64,000 nt of DNA from Pseudomonas sputi. Lineage in GTDB: Bacteria; Pseudomonadota; Gammaproteobacteria; Pseudomonadales; Pseudomonadaceae. The stretch is taken from contig NZ_BQHI01000013.1 in assembly GCF_021603585.1 (NCBI RefSeq), positions 92,336 to 156,335 of the forward strand. Direction: 5' to 3'. The translations under genes were made by a program, and so were the position numbers. Within the stretch, counting starts at the first letter, position 1. The number at the start of each line of letters is the position of its first letter. Below are positions 19,757 through 28,816 of the stretch, in pieces. The notes under the pieces are model-generated. The model was not told the origin of the DNA and did not search any database. It was given only the letters and a program-made list of their open reading frames with translations.

Positions 19757-20629
19757 TTATTCCTCCGCGGCGCTGGCGCGCAGGCGGTTGATACGGTTTT
19801 CGCTCCACTGCTTGAGCAGCAGGATGAAGAGCGCCAGGATCAGCAACAGGCTCGCCACCGCGAACGCGGCCACGTGGTTGTATTCGTTGTAGAGGATCTC
19901 GACGTGCAGCGGCAAGGTGTTGGTCACCCCGCGAATGTGCCCGGAAACCACCGACACCGCACCGAACTCACCCATGGCCCGCGCGGTACACAGCACCACG
20001 CCATAGATCAGGCCCCATTTGATGTTGGGGACGGTCACGTGCCAGAACATCTGCCAGCCATTGGCGCCGAGCAGACGCGCGGCTTCCTCTTCCTGAGTGC
20101 CTTGCTCCTGCATCAGCGGGATCAGCTCACGGGCCACGAACGGCACGGTGACGAAGATCGTCGCCAGCACGATGCCCGGCAGGGCGAAGACAATCTGGAT
20201 GTCGTGATCCTGCAGCCACGGCCCGAACAGGCCCTGGGCGCCGAACATCAACACGTAGACCAGACCGGCGATCACCGGCGACACCGAAAACGGCAGGTCG
20301 ATCAGCGTCACCAGCATGCTCTTGCCGCGGAACGAGTATTTGCTCACGCACCACGCGGCGCTGACGCCGAACACCAGGTTCAGCGGCACCGAAATCAGCA
20401 CCGCAATCACGGTGAGTTTCAGGGCCGACAAGGCATCCGGTTCAAAGATCGCGGTGAAGAACGCACCGAGGCCGTTCTTCAAGCCCTGCGACACCACGAT
20501 GAACAGCGGCAGCAGCAGAAACAGGAAGAAAATCAGCCAGCCGAGGCCGATCAGGAGTCTGCGCGAAGTGGCGCTGCCACGGCGGGCGGCGTTGGCCGAG
20601 GAAGCGGCCGCAATAGACGATTGGGACAT
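19757..20629 (-). CDS. cysW: Sulfate ABC transporter permease CysW
   Basis: This 290-residue permease has about six membrane segments and the binding-protein-dependent transport EAA loop ([27 protein letters not shown]). Residues typical of CysW include [18 protein letters not shown]. It lies 13 bases after cysT and immediately before cysA. It forms the membrane channel with CysT. Confidence 0.96.
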   Translation of the reverse strand: MSQSSIAAASSANAARRGSATSRRLLIGLGWLIFFLFLLLPLFIVVSQGLKNGLGAFFTAIFEPDALSALKLTVIAVLISVPLNLVFGVSAAWCVSKYSFRGKSMLVTLIDLPFSVSPVIAGLVYVLMFGAQGLFGPWLQDHDIQIVFALPGIVLATIFVTVPFVARELIPLMQEQGTQEEEAARLLGANGWQMFWHVTVPNIKWGLIYGVVLCTARAMGEFGAVSVVSGHIRGVTNTLPLHVEILYNEYNHVAAFAVASLLLILALFILLLKQWSENRINRLRASAAEE

Positions 20630-20642
20630 GGTTCGCGCCTCC

Positions 20643-21461
20643 TTAAGGGGTTTCGATGCGCCGCTGCAACAAGTTGATCAGCAGCAACAGGACGAAGGAA
20701 ACCACCAGCATCAGCACGCCGATGGAGGTAGCGCCGGTGTAGTCGTATTGGTCGAGCTTGACCATGATCAGCAGCGGCAGGATCTCGGTTTTCATCGGCA
20801 TGTTGCCGGCGATGAAAATCACCGAACCGTACTCGCCGACGCCCCGGGCGAATGCCAGGGCAAAACCGGTCAGCCAGGCCGGCAACAGCGCCGGCAGCAG
20901 AATGTGACGGAACACCTGCAACGGCTTGGCACCGAGGCACGCAGCCGCTTCTTCGACTTCACGGGGGATGTCGGCCAGCACCGGCTGCACCGTGCGCACC
21001 ACGAACGGCAGGGTCACGAAGGTCAGCGCCAACGTGATCCCGAGCGGGGTGTAGGCGATCTTGAAACCGAGGTCGGCGGCGAACTGCCCGACCAGCCCGG
21101 TCGGCGTGTACAGCGCCGTCAGCGCAATACCGGCCACGGCGGTCGGCAGGGCGAACGGCAGATCGATCATCGCGTCGATCACCTTGCGTCCCGGGAACGT
21201 GTAGCGCACCAGCACCCAGGCCAGCAACGTGCCGATGATGCCGTTGATGATCGCGGCGCACAGCGCGGTGCCGAAGCTCAGCTTCAGTGCGGCGAGCACG
21301 CGGGGCGCGGAGATGATCGTCCAGAACTGATCCCAGGTGAGTTGGGCGGCGTGGACGAACATCGCCGCCAGCGGGATTAGCACAATCAGGCTGAGGTACA
21401 CCAAGGTGTAGCCCAGCGTCAGCCCGAAGCCGGGTATGACGGGGGAGATACGACGCGACAT
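20643..21461 (-). CDS. cysT: Sulfate ABC transporter permease CysT (CysU)
   Basis: This permease has 272 residues from ATG 21461, chosen because AAGGA precedes it at good spacing and the family begins MSRR(I)[12 protein letters not shown]. It has six predicted membrane segments and an EAA loop ([26 protein letters not shown]), with [16 protein letters not shown] typical of CysT. A hairpin in the gap from sbp to this gene may lower its expression relative to the binding protein. Confidence 0.96.
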   Translation of the reverse strand: MSRRISPVIPGFGLTLGYTLVYLSLIVLIPLAAMFVHAAQLTWDQFWTIISAPRVLAALKLSFGTALCAAIINGIIGTLLAWVLVRYTFPGRKVIDAMIDLPFALPTAVAGIALTALYTPTGLVGQFAADLGFKIAYTPLGITLALTFVTLPFVVRTVQPVLADIPREVEEAAACLGAKPLQVFRHILLPALLPAWLTGFALAFARGVGEYGSVIFIAGNMPMKTEILPLLIMVKLDQYDYTGATSIGVLMLVVSFVLLLLINLLQRRIETP

Positions 21462-21488
21462 AAAAGTCCTTGGTTTGAGAACGCGCAA

Positions 21489-21512
21489 AGCCCCGAAAAT
21501 AAATCCGGGGCT
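21489..21512 (-). terminator. Hairpin between sbp and cysT (possible attenuator)
   Basis: AGCCCCG / CGGGGCT forms a 7-bp stem with a ten-base A/T-rich loop in the gap between sbp and cysT. Only a short T run follows on the minus strand, so it is more likely a partial terminator or an mRNA-stabilising end than a full stop. This would fit the higher need for binding protein. Confidence 0.45.
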
Positions 21513-21531
21513 CGTTTTAGGCTATTGAAAC

Positions 21532-22545
21532 TTACTGCGCCTGATAGATCTGGTCGAACACGCCACCGTCGTTGAAGAATTTCGGCTGCGCGGTTTTCCA
21601 GCCACCGAAGTCCTTGTCGATGGTCACCAGTTCCAGTTTAGGAAACTGCTGGGCGTATTTGGCCGCCACGTCCTTGTCACGCGGACGGTAGAAGTTCTTC
21701 GCCGCGATTTCCTGGCCGGCCGGGCTGTACAGGTGCTTGAGGTAGGCTTCGGCGATCTGCGCGTTACCCTTCTTCTCGGCGTTCTTGTCGACCACGGCCA
21801 CGGGTGGTTCGGCGAGGATCGACAGCGAAGGCACGACGATGTCGAACTTGTCCTTGCCGCCGTCTTCCTTCAGCGCCAGAAACGCTTCGTTTTCCCAGGC
21901 CAGCAGCACGTCACCCTGACCGTTGTTGACGAAGGTGATGGTCGAGCCACGGGCGCCGGTATCCAGAACCGGTACGTGTTTGAACAGGGTTTGTACGTAT
22001 TCCTTGGCTTTGGCTTCGTTGCCGCCGTTGGCTTTCAGGCCGTAGGCCCACGCCGCGAGGAAGTTCCAGCGTGCACCGCCGGAGGTTTTCGGGTTCGGAG
22101 TGATCACCGAGACGTCATTCTTGATCAGATCGCCCCAGTCCTTGATGCCTTTCGGGTTGCCCTTGCGTACCAGGAACACGATGGTCGAGGTGTACGGGGT
22201 GCTGGCGTCCGGCAGACGCTTCTGCCAGTCGGCCGGCAAGGTCTTGCCGAGCCTGGCGATTTCGTCGATGTCGCCGGCCAGGGCCAGGGTCACGACATCG
22301 GCGCGCAGACCGTCGATCACCGCACGGCCCTGCTTGCCCGAACCGCCATGGGATTGCTGGATTTTCACGGTGTCGCCAGCGTGCTCCGACTGCCAGTACT
22401 TCACGAACTCGGCGTTGTAATCCTGATACAGCTCACGCGTCGGGTCATACGACACATTGAGCAGTTCGTAATCCTTGGCAACCGCGGAACCGGCAAACAC
22501 AGCGCTGGCCAGGGCGGCCAAAGCGTAACGGCGAATCGACGACAT
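21532..22545 (-). CDS. sbp: Periplasmic sulfate-binding protein Sbp
   Basis: This protein has 337 residues from ATG 22545, with AGGAG eight bases before. The signal peptide ends near FAGSAVA, followed by the mature start [21 protein letters not shown] typical of Sbp/CysP. Family segments [26 protein letters not shown] and [16 protein letters not shown] contact sulfate in known structures. It delivers sulfate to CysT-CysW-CysA. It lies downstream of oscA on the same strand. Confidence 0.96.
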   Translation of the reverse strand: MSSIRRYALAALASAVFAGSAVAKDYELLNVSYDPTRELYQDYNAEFVKYWQSEHAGDTVKIQQSHGGSGKQGRAVIDGLRADVVTLALAGDIDEIARLGKTLPADWQKRLPDASTPYTSTIVFLVRKGNPKGIKDWGDLIKNDVSVITPNPKTSGGARWNFLAAWAYGLKANGGNEAKAKEYVQTLFKHVPVLDTGARGSTITFVNNGQGDVLLAWENEAFLALKEDGGKDKFDIVVPSLSILAEPPVAVVDKNAEKKGNAQIAEAYLKHLYSPAGQEIAAKNFYRPRDKDVAAKYAQQFPKLELVTIDKDFGGWKTAQPKFFNDGGVFDQIYQAQ

Positions 22546-22676
22546 GGTGAAAGCTCCTGGAATTCTTGGTGGTGGCTTTTTCTTATGGATTGCTGGCATC
22601 GGGTTGCTCGTTCAACGACCGCAGCCTGTGGCAGCTTCTGCCGACAACCCCCGCAGGAACTGCCGCAGACTGCGAA

Positions 22677-22859
22677 TCAGCTCGGTTTGTTGCCCGGTTG
22701 CTGCAGGCGGAATTTCTCTTTGCGTTCGATCTGGACCACTTGGGCGTTATGCACAGTGATTTCCACCGCGCCGAAACGCAGGTCGCGCAAGGCGCTCTGG
22801 ATTTCGCGCAGAATGGTGCTTTCGTCCTGACCCTCGACGCTACGCAGGGATGCGCTCAT
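22677..22859 (-). CDS. oscA: OscA-like small protein (DUF2292)
   Basis: This 60-residue protein starts at ATG 22859; a longer frame to 22937 lacks family support. The sequence (DESTILREIQSALRDLRFG, VEITVHNAQVVQIERKEK) is that of the DUF2292 family. The oscA gene next to sbp in P. corrugata and P. aeruginosa was linked to use of organosulfur compounds and chromate resistance under sulfur starvation. Here it is the first gene of the sulfate uptake series. The molecular function is unknown. Confidence 0.88.
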   Translation of the reverse strand: MSASLRSVEGQDESTILREIQSALRDLRFGAVEITVHNAQVVQIERKEKFRLQQPGNKPS

Positions 22860-22919
22860 GGTGCTGCTCCTTTGTATGAGATATGCCTGGCAGTGGGCGG
22901 CACTGCGTTCGGCGTGGGA

Positions 22920-22966
22920 GCAATATAAGAGAGGCACAGATATTCTTAAAAAGACTATTTAAGAAT
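22920..22966 (-). promoter_or_regulatory. oscA-sbp-cysTWA promoter with inverted repeat
   Basis: On the minus strand the order is the inverted repeat ATTCTTAAA-N7-TTTAAGAAT (22942-22950 and 22958-22966), a -35-like TTAAGA inside it, 16 bases, then TATATT as -10. The repeat thus overlaps the -35 region. That is where CysB-type activators bind in enteric sulfur genes; the factor here is inferred, not shown. Confidence 0.5.
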
Positions 22967-23049
22967 GTTTATATAACCGGAAAACATTATGTGACGCAGC
23001 AAGGGTTTGCGGCGGACTTGCCCGTCGGCAAACCCGCCGTACGCCGCCA

Positions 23050-24981
23050 TCAACCGATCAAGGGCGCCCGGTTCCAGTCGATTTGTGCTTGCGGAACCGG
23101 CCGCCCAAACCAGTAGCCCTGGCCCAGATCACAGGCCTGCTCCAGCAGGAACGCGGCCTGTTCCACCTGCTCGATGCCCTCGGCATGCACCTGCATGCCC
23201 ATGCTGCGGGCCAGGGCGATGATCACACGGACGATCGCCGCATCGTCCTCGTCCCACGGCAGCCCGGCGACGAAACCCTGATCGATCTTGAGCTTCTGTA
23301 CCGGCAGGCGTTTGAGCCGCAGCAGCGACGAATACCCGGTGCCGAAGTCATCGATAGCCAGACGTATCCCCAGCTCGCGCAGACGATGCATCTGTTCCAG
23401 CGCGACTTCCGGATCGTCCATCACCGCGCTTTCGGTGACCTCCAGTTCCAGATAGGCCGGATCCAGGCCGGTGTCGTGCAGCACCTGCGCCACCTGTTGA
23501 TACAACTCACGGCGGGCAAACAACCGTGACGACACGTTCACCGCGACAAACGACAGCACCACGCCAGCCTGCTGCCATTGGCACATCTGCCGGCAGGCCT
23601 GCTGCATGACCCAGGCGTCGATTTCCGAGATCAGCCCGGTGCGCTCGGCAATCGGGATGAACTCCGCCGGCGACACCAGGCCCCGCTGCGGGTGCTCCCA
23701 GCGTACCAGCGCCTCGACGCCGATCAGGCGACTGGTTTTCAGGTCATGCACCGGTTGGTAGTAGACCCGCAACTCCTGCTGCTCCAGCGCTCGGCGCAGT
23801 TCAAAAGCGATCTCGACCCGCTGCTGGGCATGAGCCGTGAGTTCTTCGGTGTACAGCGCGTAACCGTTGCGGCCACTGCTCTTGGCCTTGAACAGCGCCG
23901 CATCGGCGTTGCGCAACAGCTGTTCGGCGCTCAGTGCATCGCTGGGGAACAGGCTGATGCCGAGGCTGGCGTTGATGAACAGTTCATGGCCGTCGAGGCA
24001 GAACGGCTCTTTAAGTGCATCGATGATGCGCTGAGCCAATGCCGCCGCCTGCGCCGGTTGCGGACAACTTTCCAGCAGGACCGCGAACTCATCGCCGCCC
24101 AGCCGCGCCAGGGTGATGCCCGGCCCGAACAACGCGTGCAAACGCGCCGCGACGGCCTTGAGCAAACGGTCACCGATGGTGTGGCCGAGGCTGTCGTTGA
24201 TCAGTTTGAAGTGGTCCAGATCGATCAGCAGCAGCGCGCAACCACGCTTGTGGGTCTGCGCCGATGCCAGCGCCTGCTCGGCGCGGTCGCTGAACAGCAG
24301 GCGGTTGGGCAGGTCGGTCAGCGGATCGTGGTGGGCCAGGTGCTTGAGTTCGTGCTCGGAATCCTTGATCGCGCTGATATCGGAAAACACCGCCACATAG
24401 TGGCTGAGCCGACTGTCATCGTCGCGAATCACCCGGATCGTCTGCCACTGTGGGTAGATTTCGCCGCTCTTGCGCCGGTTCCAGATCTCACCGCTCCATT
24501 CATCCTGCGCCTGCAACGTGGCGAACATCGCCTGATAAAAACCCGGCGGATGGTGCCCGGACTTGAACAGGCTGGGCTGCTGGCCAATCACTTCGTCGCG
24601 CTGATAGCCGGTGATTTCCATGAAGGCGCGATTGACGTGCACGATCAGCCCCTGTCGGTTCGTGACCAGCACGCCTTCGCGGGTGCAATCGAAAACCGCA
24701 GCGGCCTGACGCAGGCGTTCGCGATCCGCCTGGCGTTCACGCAATCGGGCACCGATGCCCAGGCATTCAAACAGGCGCGCCCGGGCCAGGAAGATCAACC
24801 CGGCACTGAGTGCCACAAAGGCATAGCCGTTGATCCGTTGCCAGCGCAGCAGTTCGTCAGAGTTATCGAAGAAACTGTTCAATAAATAACCAGTGCCTTG
24901 CAGCCAGACCACCGCAAGGACCAGGTAAAGCAGCGCTGCACGCAAGGCATCGCGGTAAGTGGCAGACATTCGGCCGTCCAT
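23050..24981 (-). CDS. PAS-GGDEF-EAL c-di-GMP turnover protein
   Basis: This 643-residue protein has an N-terminal membrane region (two hydrophobic segments, about 14-35 and 50-68) and a PAS domain (about 90-205). A GGDEF domain with intact GGDEF at 295-299 and an EAL domain with EAL at 423-425 follow. Phosphodiesterase residues NVSSRLF, DDFGTGYSSL and KIDQGFV are present, so c-di-GMP hydrolysis is likely; the cyclase half may be active or regulatory. It matches the position of PA0285 beside oscA-sbp and desA. It is divergent from desA. Confidence 0.93.
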   Translation of the reverse strand: MDGRMSATYRDALRAALLYLVLAVVWLQGTGYLLNSFFDNSDELLRWQRINGYAFVALSAGLIFLARARLFECLGIGARLRERQADRERLRQAAAVFDCTREGVLVTNRQGLIVHVNRAFMEITGYQRDEVIGQQPSLFKSGHHPPGFYQAMFATLQAQDEWSGEIWNRRKSGEIYPQWQTIRVIRDDDSRLSHYVAVFSDISAIKDSEHELKHLAHHDPLTDLPNRLLFSDRAEQALASAQTHKRGCALLLIDLDHFKLINDSLGHTIGDRLLKAVAARLHALFGPGITLARLGGDEFAVLLESCPQPAQAAALAQRIIDALKEPFCLDGHELFINASLGISLFPSDALSAEQLLRNADAALFKAKSSGRNGYALYTEELTAHAQQRVEIAFELRRALEQQELRVYYQPVHDLKTSRLIGVEALVRWEHPQRGLVSPAEFIPIAERTGLISEIDAWVMQQACRQMCQWQQAGVVLSFVAVNVSSRLFARRELYQQVAQVLHDTGLDPAYLELEVTESAVMDDPEVALEQMHRLRELGIRLAIDDFGTGYSSLLRLKRLPVQKLKIDQGFVAGLPWDEDDAAIVRVIIALARSMGMQVHAEGIEQVEQAAFLLEQACDLGQGYWFGRPVPQAQIDWNRAPLIG

Positions 24982-25115
24982 GTCCCTACAAAAATGTCGG
25001 GATTATAGGTCAAGAAACATCCAGCCATCTCTTATCTGAAAGGGCGACTGGTTTTATCTGTGTGCTTGGTGATAATGCAACGGCTGTTTTTTCTTTATCG
25101 AGGGCCCTATAGCCT

Positions 25116-26300
25116 ATGTGGTACGAAGGTTTTCTTGGCTTGTCGGCCTGGTCGCTGGTCGCCGTCACCCTGGTGATGACCCACGTGACGATTGTTGCCG
25201 TCACGGTCTACTTGCACCGCTACTCGGCCCATCGCTCCCTGGAGCTGAATGCCGGCCTGAAGCATTTCTTCCGTTTCTGGCTGTGGCTGACCACGGCGCA
25301 GAACACCCGCGAGTGGACCGCCATCCACCGCAAACACCACGCCAAATGCGAAACCGAAGACGACCCGCACAGTCCGGTCGTCAAGGGTCTGTCCACCGTC
25401 CTGCGCAAAGGCGCCGAGCTGTACCGCGAAGAAGCGCAGAACCCGGAAACCCTGCGCATCTACGGCAAGAACTGCCCCGAAGACTGGATCGAGCGCAACC
25501 TCTACAGCCGCTACCGGCTGCTGGGCGTGGCGATCATGGCCGTCGTCGACCTGCTGCTGTTCGGCACCATCGGCATCACCATCTGGGCGATCCAGATGAT
25601 GTGGATCCCGGTCTGGGCGGCCGGCGTGGTCAACGGCCTCGGCCATGCCGTCGGCTACCGCAACTTCGAGTGCCGCGACGCGGCGACCAATCTGGTGCCG
25701 TGGGGCATCCTGATCGGCGGCGAAGAACTGCACAACAACCATCACACCTATCCCAATTCGGCCAAGCTGTCGGTCAAGAAATGGGAGTTCGACCTCGGTT
25801 GGGCCTGGATCCAGGTGTTCAGTTTCCTGCGTCTGGCCAAGGTCCAGCGGGTCGCGCCGATCGCCCACCGCGTCGAAGGCAAGGGCAGTCTGGACATGGA
25901 CACCGCCATGGCGATCCTCAACAACCGCTTCCAGATCATGGCCCAGTACCGCAAGCTGGTGATCGGCCCGCTGGTCAAACAGGAACTGGCCAAGGTCGAT
26001 CATTCGGTACGCCACCAGTTCCACCGGGCCAAACGCCTGCTCTCGCGGGAAACCAGCCTGCTGGAAGATCGCCACCACGCGCGCATCCAGAACATGCTCG
26101 AGCACAGCCAGGCGCTGAAGGTAATCTACGAGAAACGTCTGGCCCTGCAGCAGATCTGGGTCAAGACCAGCGCAAATGGCCACGACATGCTCGCCGCCAT
26201 CAAGGAGTGGGTACACGAGGCCGAGGCCAGTGGCATCCAGTCTCTGCGTGAATTCGCTGACCAGTTGAAAACCTACTCGCTGCGCCCTGTCGCCGTCTGA
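25116..26300 (+). CDS. desA: Delta-9 acyl-lipid desaturase DesA
   Basis: This 394-residue membrane desaturase has His boxes HRYSAH (34-39), HRKHH and ELHNNHHTYP. This HxxxxH/HxxHH/HxxHH set marks Delta-9 acyl desaturases. In P. aeruginosa PA0286 (DesA), in the same neighbourhood, acts on acyl chains of membrane phospholipids and is induced under aerobic conditions. The C-terminal 120 residues form a polar helical tail. The gene is divergent from the GGDEF-EAL gene and is followed by a strong hairpin. Confidence 0.92.
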   Translation: MWYEGFLGLSAWSLVAVTLVMTHVTIVAVTVYLHRYSAHRSLELNAGLKHFFRFWLWLTTAQNTREWTAIHRKHHAKCETEDDPHSPVVKGLSTVLRKGAELYREEAQNPETLRIYGKNCPEDWIERNLYSRYRLLGVAIMAVVDLLLFGTIGITIWAIQMMWIPVWAAGVVNGLGHAVGYRNFECRDAATNLVPWGILIGGEELHNNHHTYPNSAKLSVKKWEFDLGWAWIQVFSFLRLAKVQRVAPIAHRVEGKGSLDMDTAMAILNNRFQIMAQYRKLVIGPLVKQELAKVDHSVRHQFHRAKRLLSRETSLLEDRHHARIQNMLEHSQALKVIYEKRLALQQIWVKTSANGHDMLAAIKEWVHEAEASGIQSLREFADQLKTYSLRPVAV

Positions 26301-26312
26301 GTGCCGTTGATC

Positions 26313-26337
26313 GGTGCGCCCGTTTCCCGGGCGCACC
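26313..26337 (+). terminator. Hairpin after desA
   Basis: GGTGCGCCCG / CGGGCGCACC forms a 10-bp GC-rich stem with loop TTTCC, 12 bases after the desA stop. There is no T-run. It is a likely transcript end or stabilising structure. Confidence 0.6.
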
Positions 26338-26446
26338 CTTCGGAACTTCACCCTCGATCCCCTATCTCAAAGACACTTCGCCACCCCCGGCGGGTTTTCC
26401 CGTGGCCGTTGTCGATTGATCGGCACGCCCTTTGAGATTCGTGTCG

Positions 26447-27436
26447 ATGGTCAACAACAATCAAAAAGACTTATCCCCTCCCCAGTGGCCCGAGGCCGCG
26501 CAAACCCTGATGGCATTGATGCACGCCCAGGGCGAAGTCGCCCGCCTGAGCGAACGCGAGCAACTGTTCAGCTCGCTGCTGGTCAGCGTCAACGCCGTGC
26601 TTTGGGCCTTCAACTGGGAAACCCGTCAGGTGCTGTACGTCAGCCCTGCCTACGAACGGATCTTCGGCCGCTCCGCCGCCCTGTTGCTGGCCGATTACAA
26701 CCAGTGGCGCGACAGCATCTACCCGGACGATCTGGAATACGCCGAACGCAGCCTCGCCGAAGTGCTGCACAAAGGCGCCGTGGAGGACCGCGAATACCGG
26801 ATCATCGCCGCCGACAACCAGGTGCGCTGGATCAGCGACAAGTGCTTCATCAACCGGCAGGACGAACCGGGGCAACCGGTGATCATCGTCGGCATCGCCG
26901 AAGACATCACCGACAAGAAGCAAATGGAAACCGAGCTGCAACGCCTGGCCACCACCGACGTGCTGACCCAGAGCAGCAATCGCCGGCACTTCTTCGAATG
27001 CGCCCATAGGGAGTTTGCACAAGCCCGCCTGCAAGGCGCGCAAATGGCGTTCCTGCTGATGGACATCGATGATTTCAAAGTGATCAACGACACGTACGGC
27101 CATCCCGAAGGCGACAACGTGCTGCAACGGATCGCCGAATGCGGGCGAGCCTCCTTGCGCCGGGGAGACCTGTTCGGACGGATTGGCGGTGAGGAATTCG
27201 CTGCAGTTTTTCCGGGCTGCGCGCCGGACATGGCCATGCAGGTGGCCGAACGGCTGCAACGGGAAATACAACGGCTGAGCTTCAATCACGGTGAACAAAC
27301 GTTCGGCATCACCGTCAGCCAGGGCCTGACCAGCCTCACCCCGGAAGACGAAAGCCTCGACACCCTGTTCGCCCGTGCGGACGCGGCAATGTACGAGGCC
27401 AAGCGGCAGGGCAAGAACCGGATCATTTCCGCCTGA
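26447..27436 (+). CDS. PAS-GGDEF diguanylate cyclase
   Basis: This protein has 329 residues from ATG 26447 (upstream TTG and GTG codons are less likely). A PAS_3-type domain lies at about 45-160 (NWETRQVLYVSPAYERIFG, DREYRIIAADNQVRWI), then a GGDEF domain with active-site RIGGEEF. GGEEF is a catalytically competent variant. There is no membrane segment, so it is a soluble sensor cyclase. A similar gene, PA0290, lies in the same chromosomal area of P. aeruginosa. It converges on the receiver-HDOD gene. Confidence 0.92.
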   Translation: MVNNNQKDLSPPQWPEAAQTLMALMHAQGEVARLSEREQLFSSLLVSVNAVLWAFNWETRQVLYVSPAYERIFGRSAALLLADYNQWRDSIYPDDLEYAERSLAEVLHKGAVEDREYRIIAADNQVRWISDKCFINRQDEPGQPVIIVGIAEDITDKKQMETELQRLATTDVLTQSSNRRHFFECAHREFAQARLQGAQMAFLLMDIDDFKVINDTYGHPEGDNVLQRIAECGRASLRRGDLFGRIGGEEFAAVFPGCAPDMAMQVAERLQREIQRLSFNHGEQTFGITVSQGLTSLTPEDESLDTLFARADAAMYEAKRQGKNRIISA

Positions 27437-27463
27437 TTCCGGAGCGGATGCGCAATCAATCCG

Positions 27464-28675
27464 CTATTTGCGCATTCGCATCAGCTCCGGCAAGCCGATC
27501 TTGAGCAACCGCGCCGTACGGCTCTTGGCCAGTTCCTCGACGCCCTCATGCTCGGTCAGCCGCGCCATCTGCGCCGCCATGTTCATCACCAGCGCCTCGC
27601 GGGAATACACCCCGCCACCGAGCTGGTAGACCGAGGCAATCAACTCACGCAACTCCAGCGGCAGGCGCCAGCGAGTACGCAACGCCGAACCATAGGCCGC
27701 ACCGAATTCGGCCAGCGCATCGCCGATTTCCTCCAGCTCATCCAGCTCGCCGCCGGCCTGCTTCCACTCCTGCAGACAACGCAGCAACGCCAGATCGCCG
27801 AGGCGATGAAGCATTCCGGCGCAGTAGCAACGTTCCTGATCCAGATCGAGCAGCCGTGCCAGCGTGCGGGCGTACTCGGCGGTGTGCAGCGACAGGTCCC
27901 AATAGCGCTCTGCGTAGTCGGCCAGGCCGGGATCACTGAGTCGAGCGCTGCGCTTGAGTGCCAGGCCAAGGATCAGGTTCATGCTTTGCCCGGTACCGAG
28001 GCGATGCAGCGCCTGCGCCAGGGTCTGCACGGGCGAACCGTGGTGCTGGGCGGCGCTGTTGGCGGCAGCGATCAACACGGCGGTGATCTGCGGATCGGTG
28101 CGGATTTCCTCTTCCAGCAGCTTCAGGTCCAGCCCGTTGGGATTGAGGCTGCGCTTGACCGCCACTTGCACGTCAGTCATCAGCGGCGCGCCGTCGGCCT
28201 GCTCGCGGCGGCGCTCGAGGAACACCGACAGCGTCATGCCCGGCGCCAGCGCCGGTACTTCGCAGAACACTTCTTCGCCGGCGTTCAGCAGCAATCCCTG
28301 CAAACGCTCGGTCAGGCTTTCCATGTTCAGGGGTTTGGCAAGATAAGCAGTCGGCGCCAGCGGCAAGGCTTCGCGCACACTGGCGCTGTCATTGCGGCTG
28401 CTCATCAGAATGAACGGCAGCGGCGGATTGCGTTTGCGCTGACGGACACTGCGCAACACGCTCAAGCCATCGACGCCGGGCAACTCCCAGTCGACGATCG
28501 CCAGGTCATAGGGCACTTCGCTGAGCAGCGTCATTGCCTCCTGGCCATCGGCGCACAGGTCCAGCCGCGCATCGCAGCGCACGTTCAGCAACACTTGTTT
28601 GAGCAGGTCACGAGACCACGGGTCGGCCTCGGCAATCAGGACTCTCGGTACAGCGGGTAAATCGACGGCCGTCAT
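27464..28675 (-). CDS. Response regulator with receiver and HDOD domains
   Basis: This protein has 403 residues from ATG 28675 (AGGGAGAG upstream); an upstream extension to 28762 is not supported. The N-terminal receiver domain has Asp62 (IVDWELPG) and KPL; the C-terminal HDOD domain runs from about residue 190 to 380 (LLEEEIRTDPQI, HTAEYARTLA, HRLGDLALL). HDOD proteins act in signalling, often linked to c-di-GMP or motility, without clear enzymatic activity. No histidine kinase is adjacent. Confidence 0.88.
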   Translation of the reverse strand: MTAVDLPAVPRVLIAEADPWSRDLLKQVLLNVRCDARLDLCADGQEAMTLLSEVPYDLAIVDWELPGVDGLSVLRSVRQRKRNPPLPFILMSSRNDSASVREALPLAPTAYLAKPLNMESLTERLQGLLLNAGEEVFCEVPALAPGMTLSVFLERRREQADGAPLMTDVQVAVKRSLNPNGLDLKLLEEEIRTDPQITAVLIAAANSAAQHHGSPVQTLAQALHRLGTGQSMNLILGLALKRSARLSDPGLADYAERYWDLSLHTAEYARTLARLLDLDQERCYCAGMLHRLGDLALLRCLQEWKQAGGELDELEEIGDALAEFGAAYGSALRTRWRLPLELRELIASVYQLGGGVYSREALVMNMAAQMARLTEHEGVEELAKSRTARLLKIGLPELMRMRK

Positions 28676-28763
28676 GCTCGCTCTCCCTTGCAATGCTAGA
28701 ACCTTAGCCAATGCTGGCGTTTCGGTACAACCTGAAAACCGCGCAGGTGTTTTCCCCGGCATG

Positions 28764-28789
28764 AAAAAACCCGCCGAAGCGGGTTTTTT
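28764..28789 (-). terminator. Rho-independent terminator of gabT
   Basis: AAAAAACCCGC-cgaa-GCGGGTTTTTT has an 11-bp stem with six T on either strand, 28 bases after the gabT stop. On the minus strand the loop reads TTCG, a stable tetraloop. It could work in both directions. Confidence 0.92.
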
Positions 28790-28816
28790 GTCGATCCGAT
28801 CACGCGGAACTACGGA

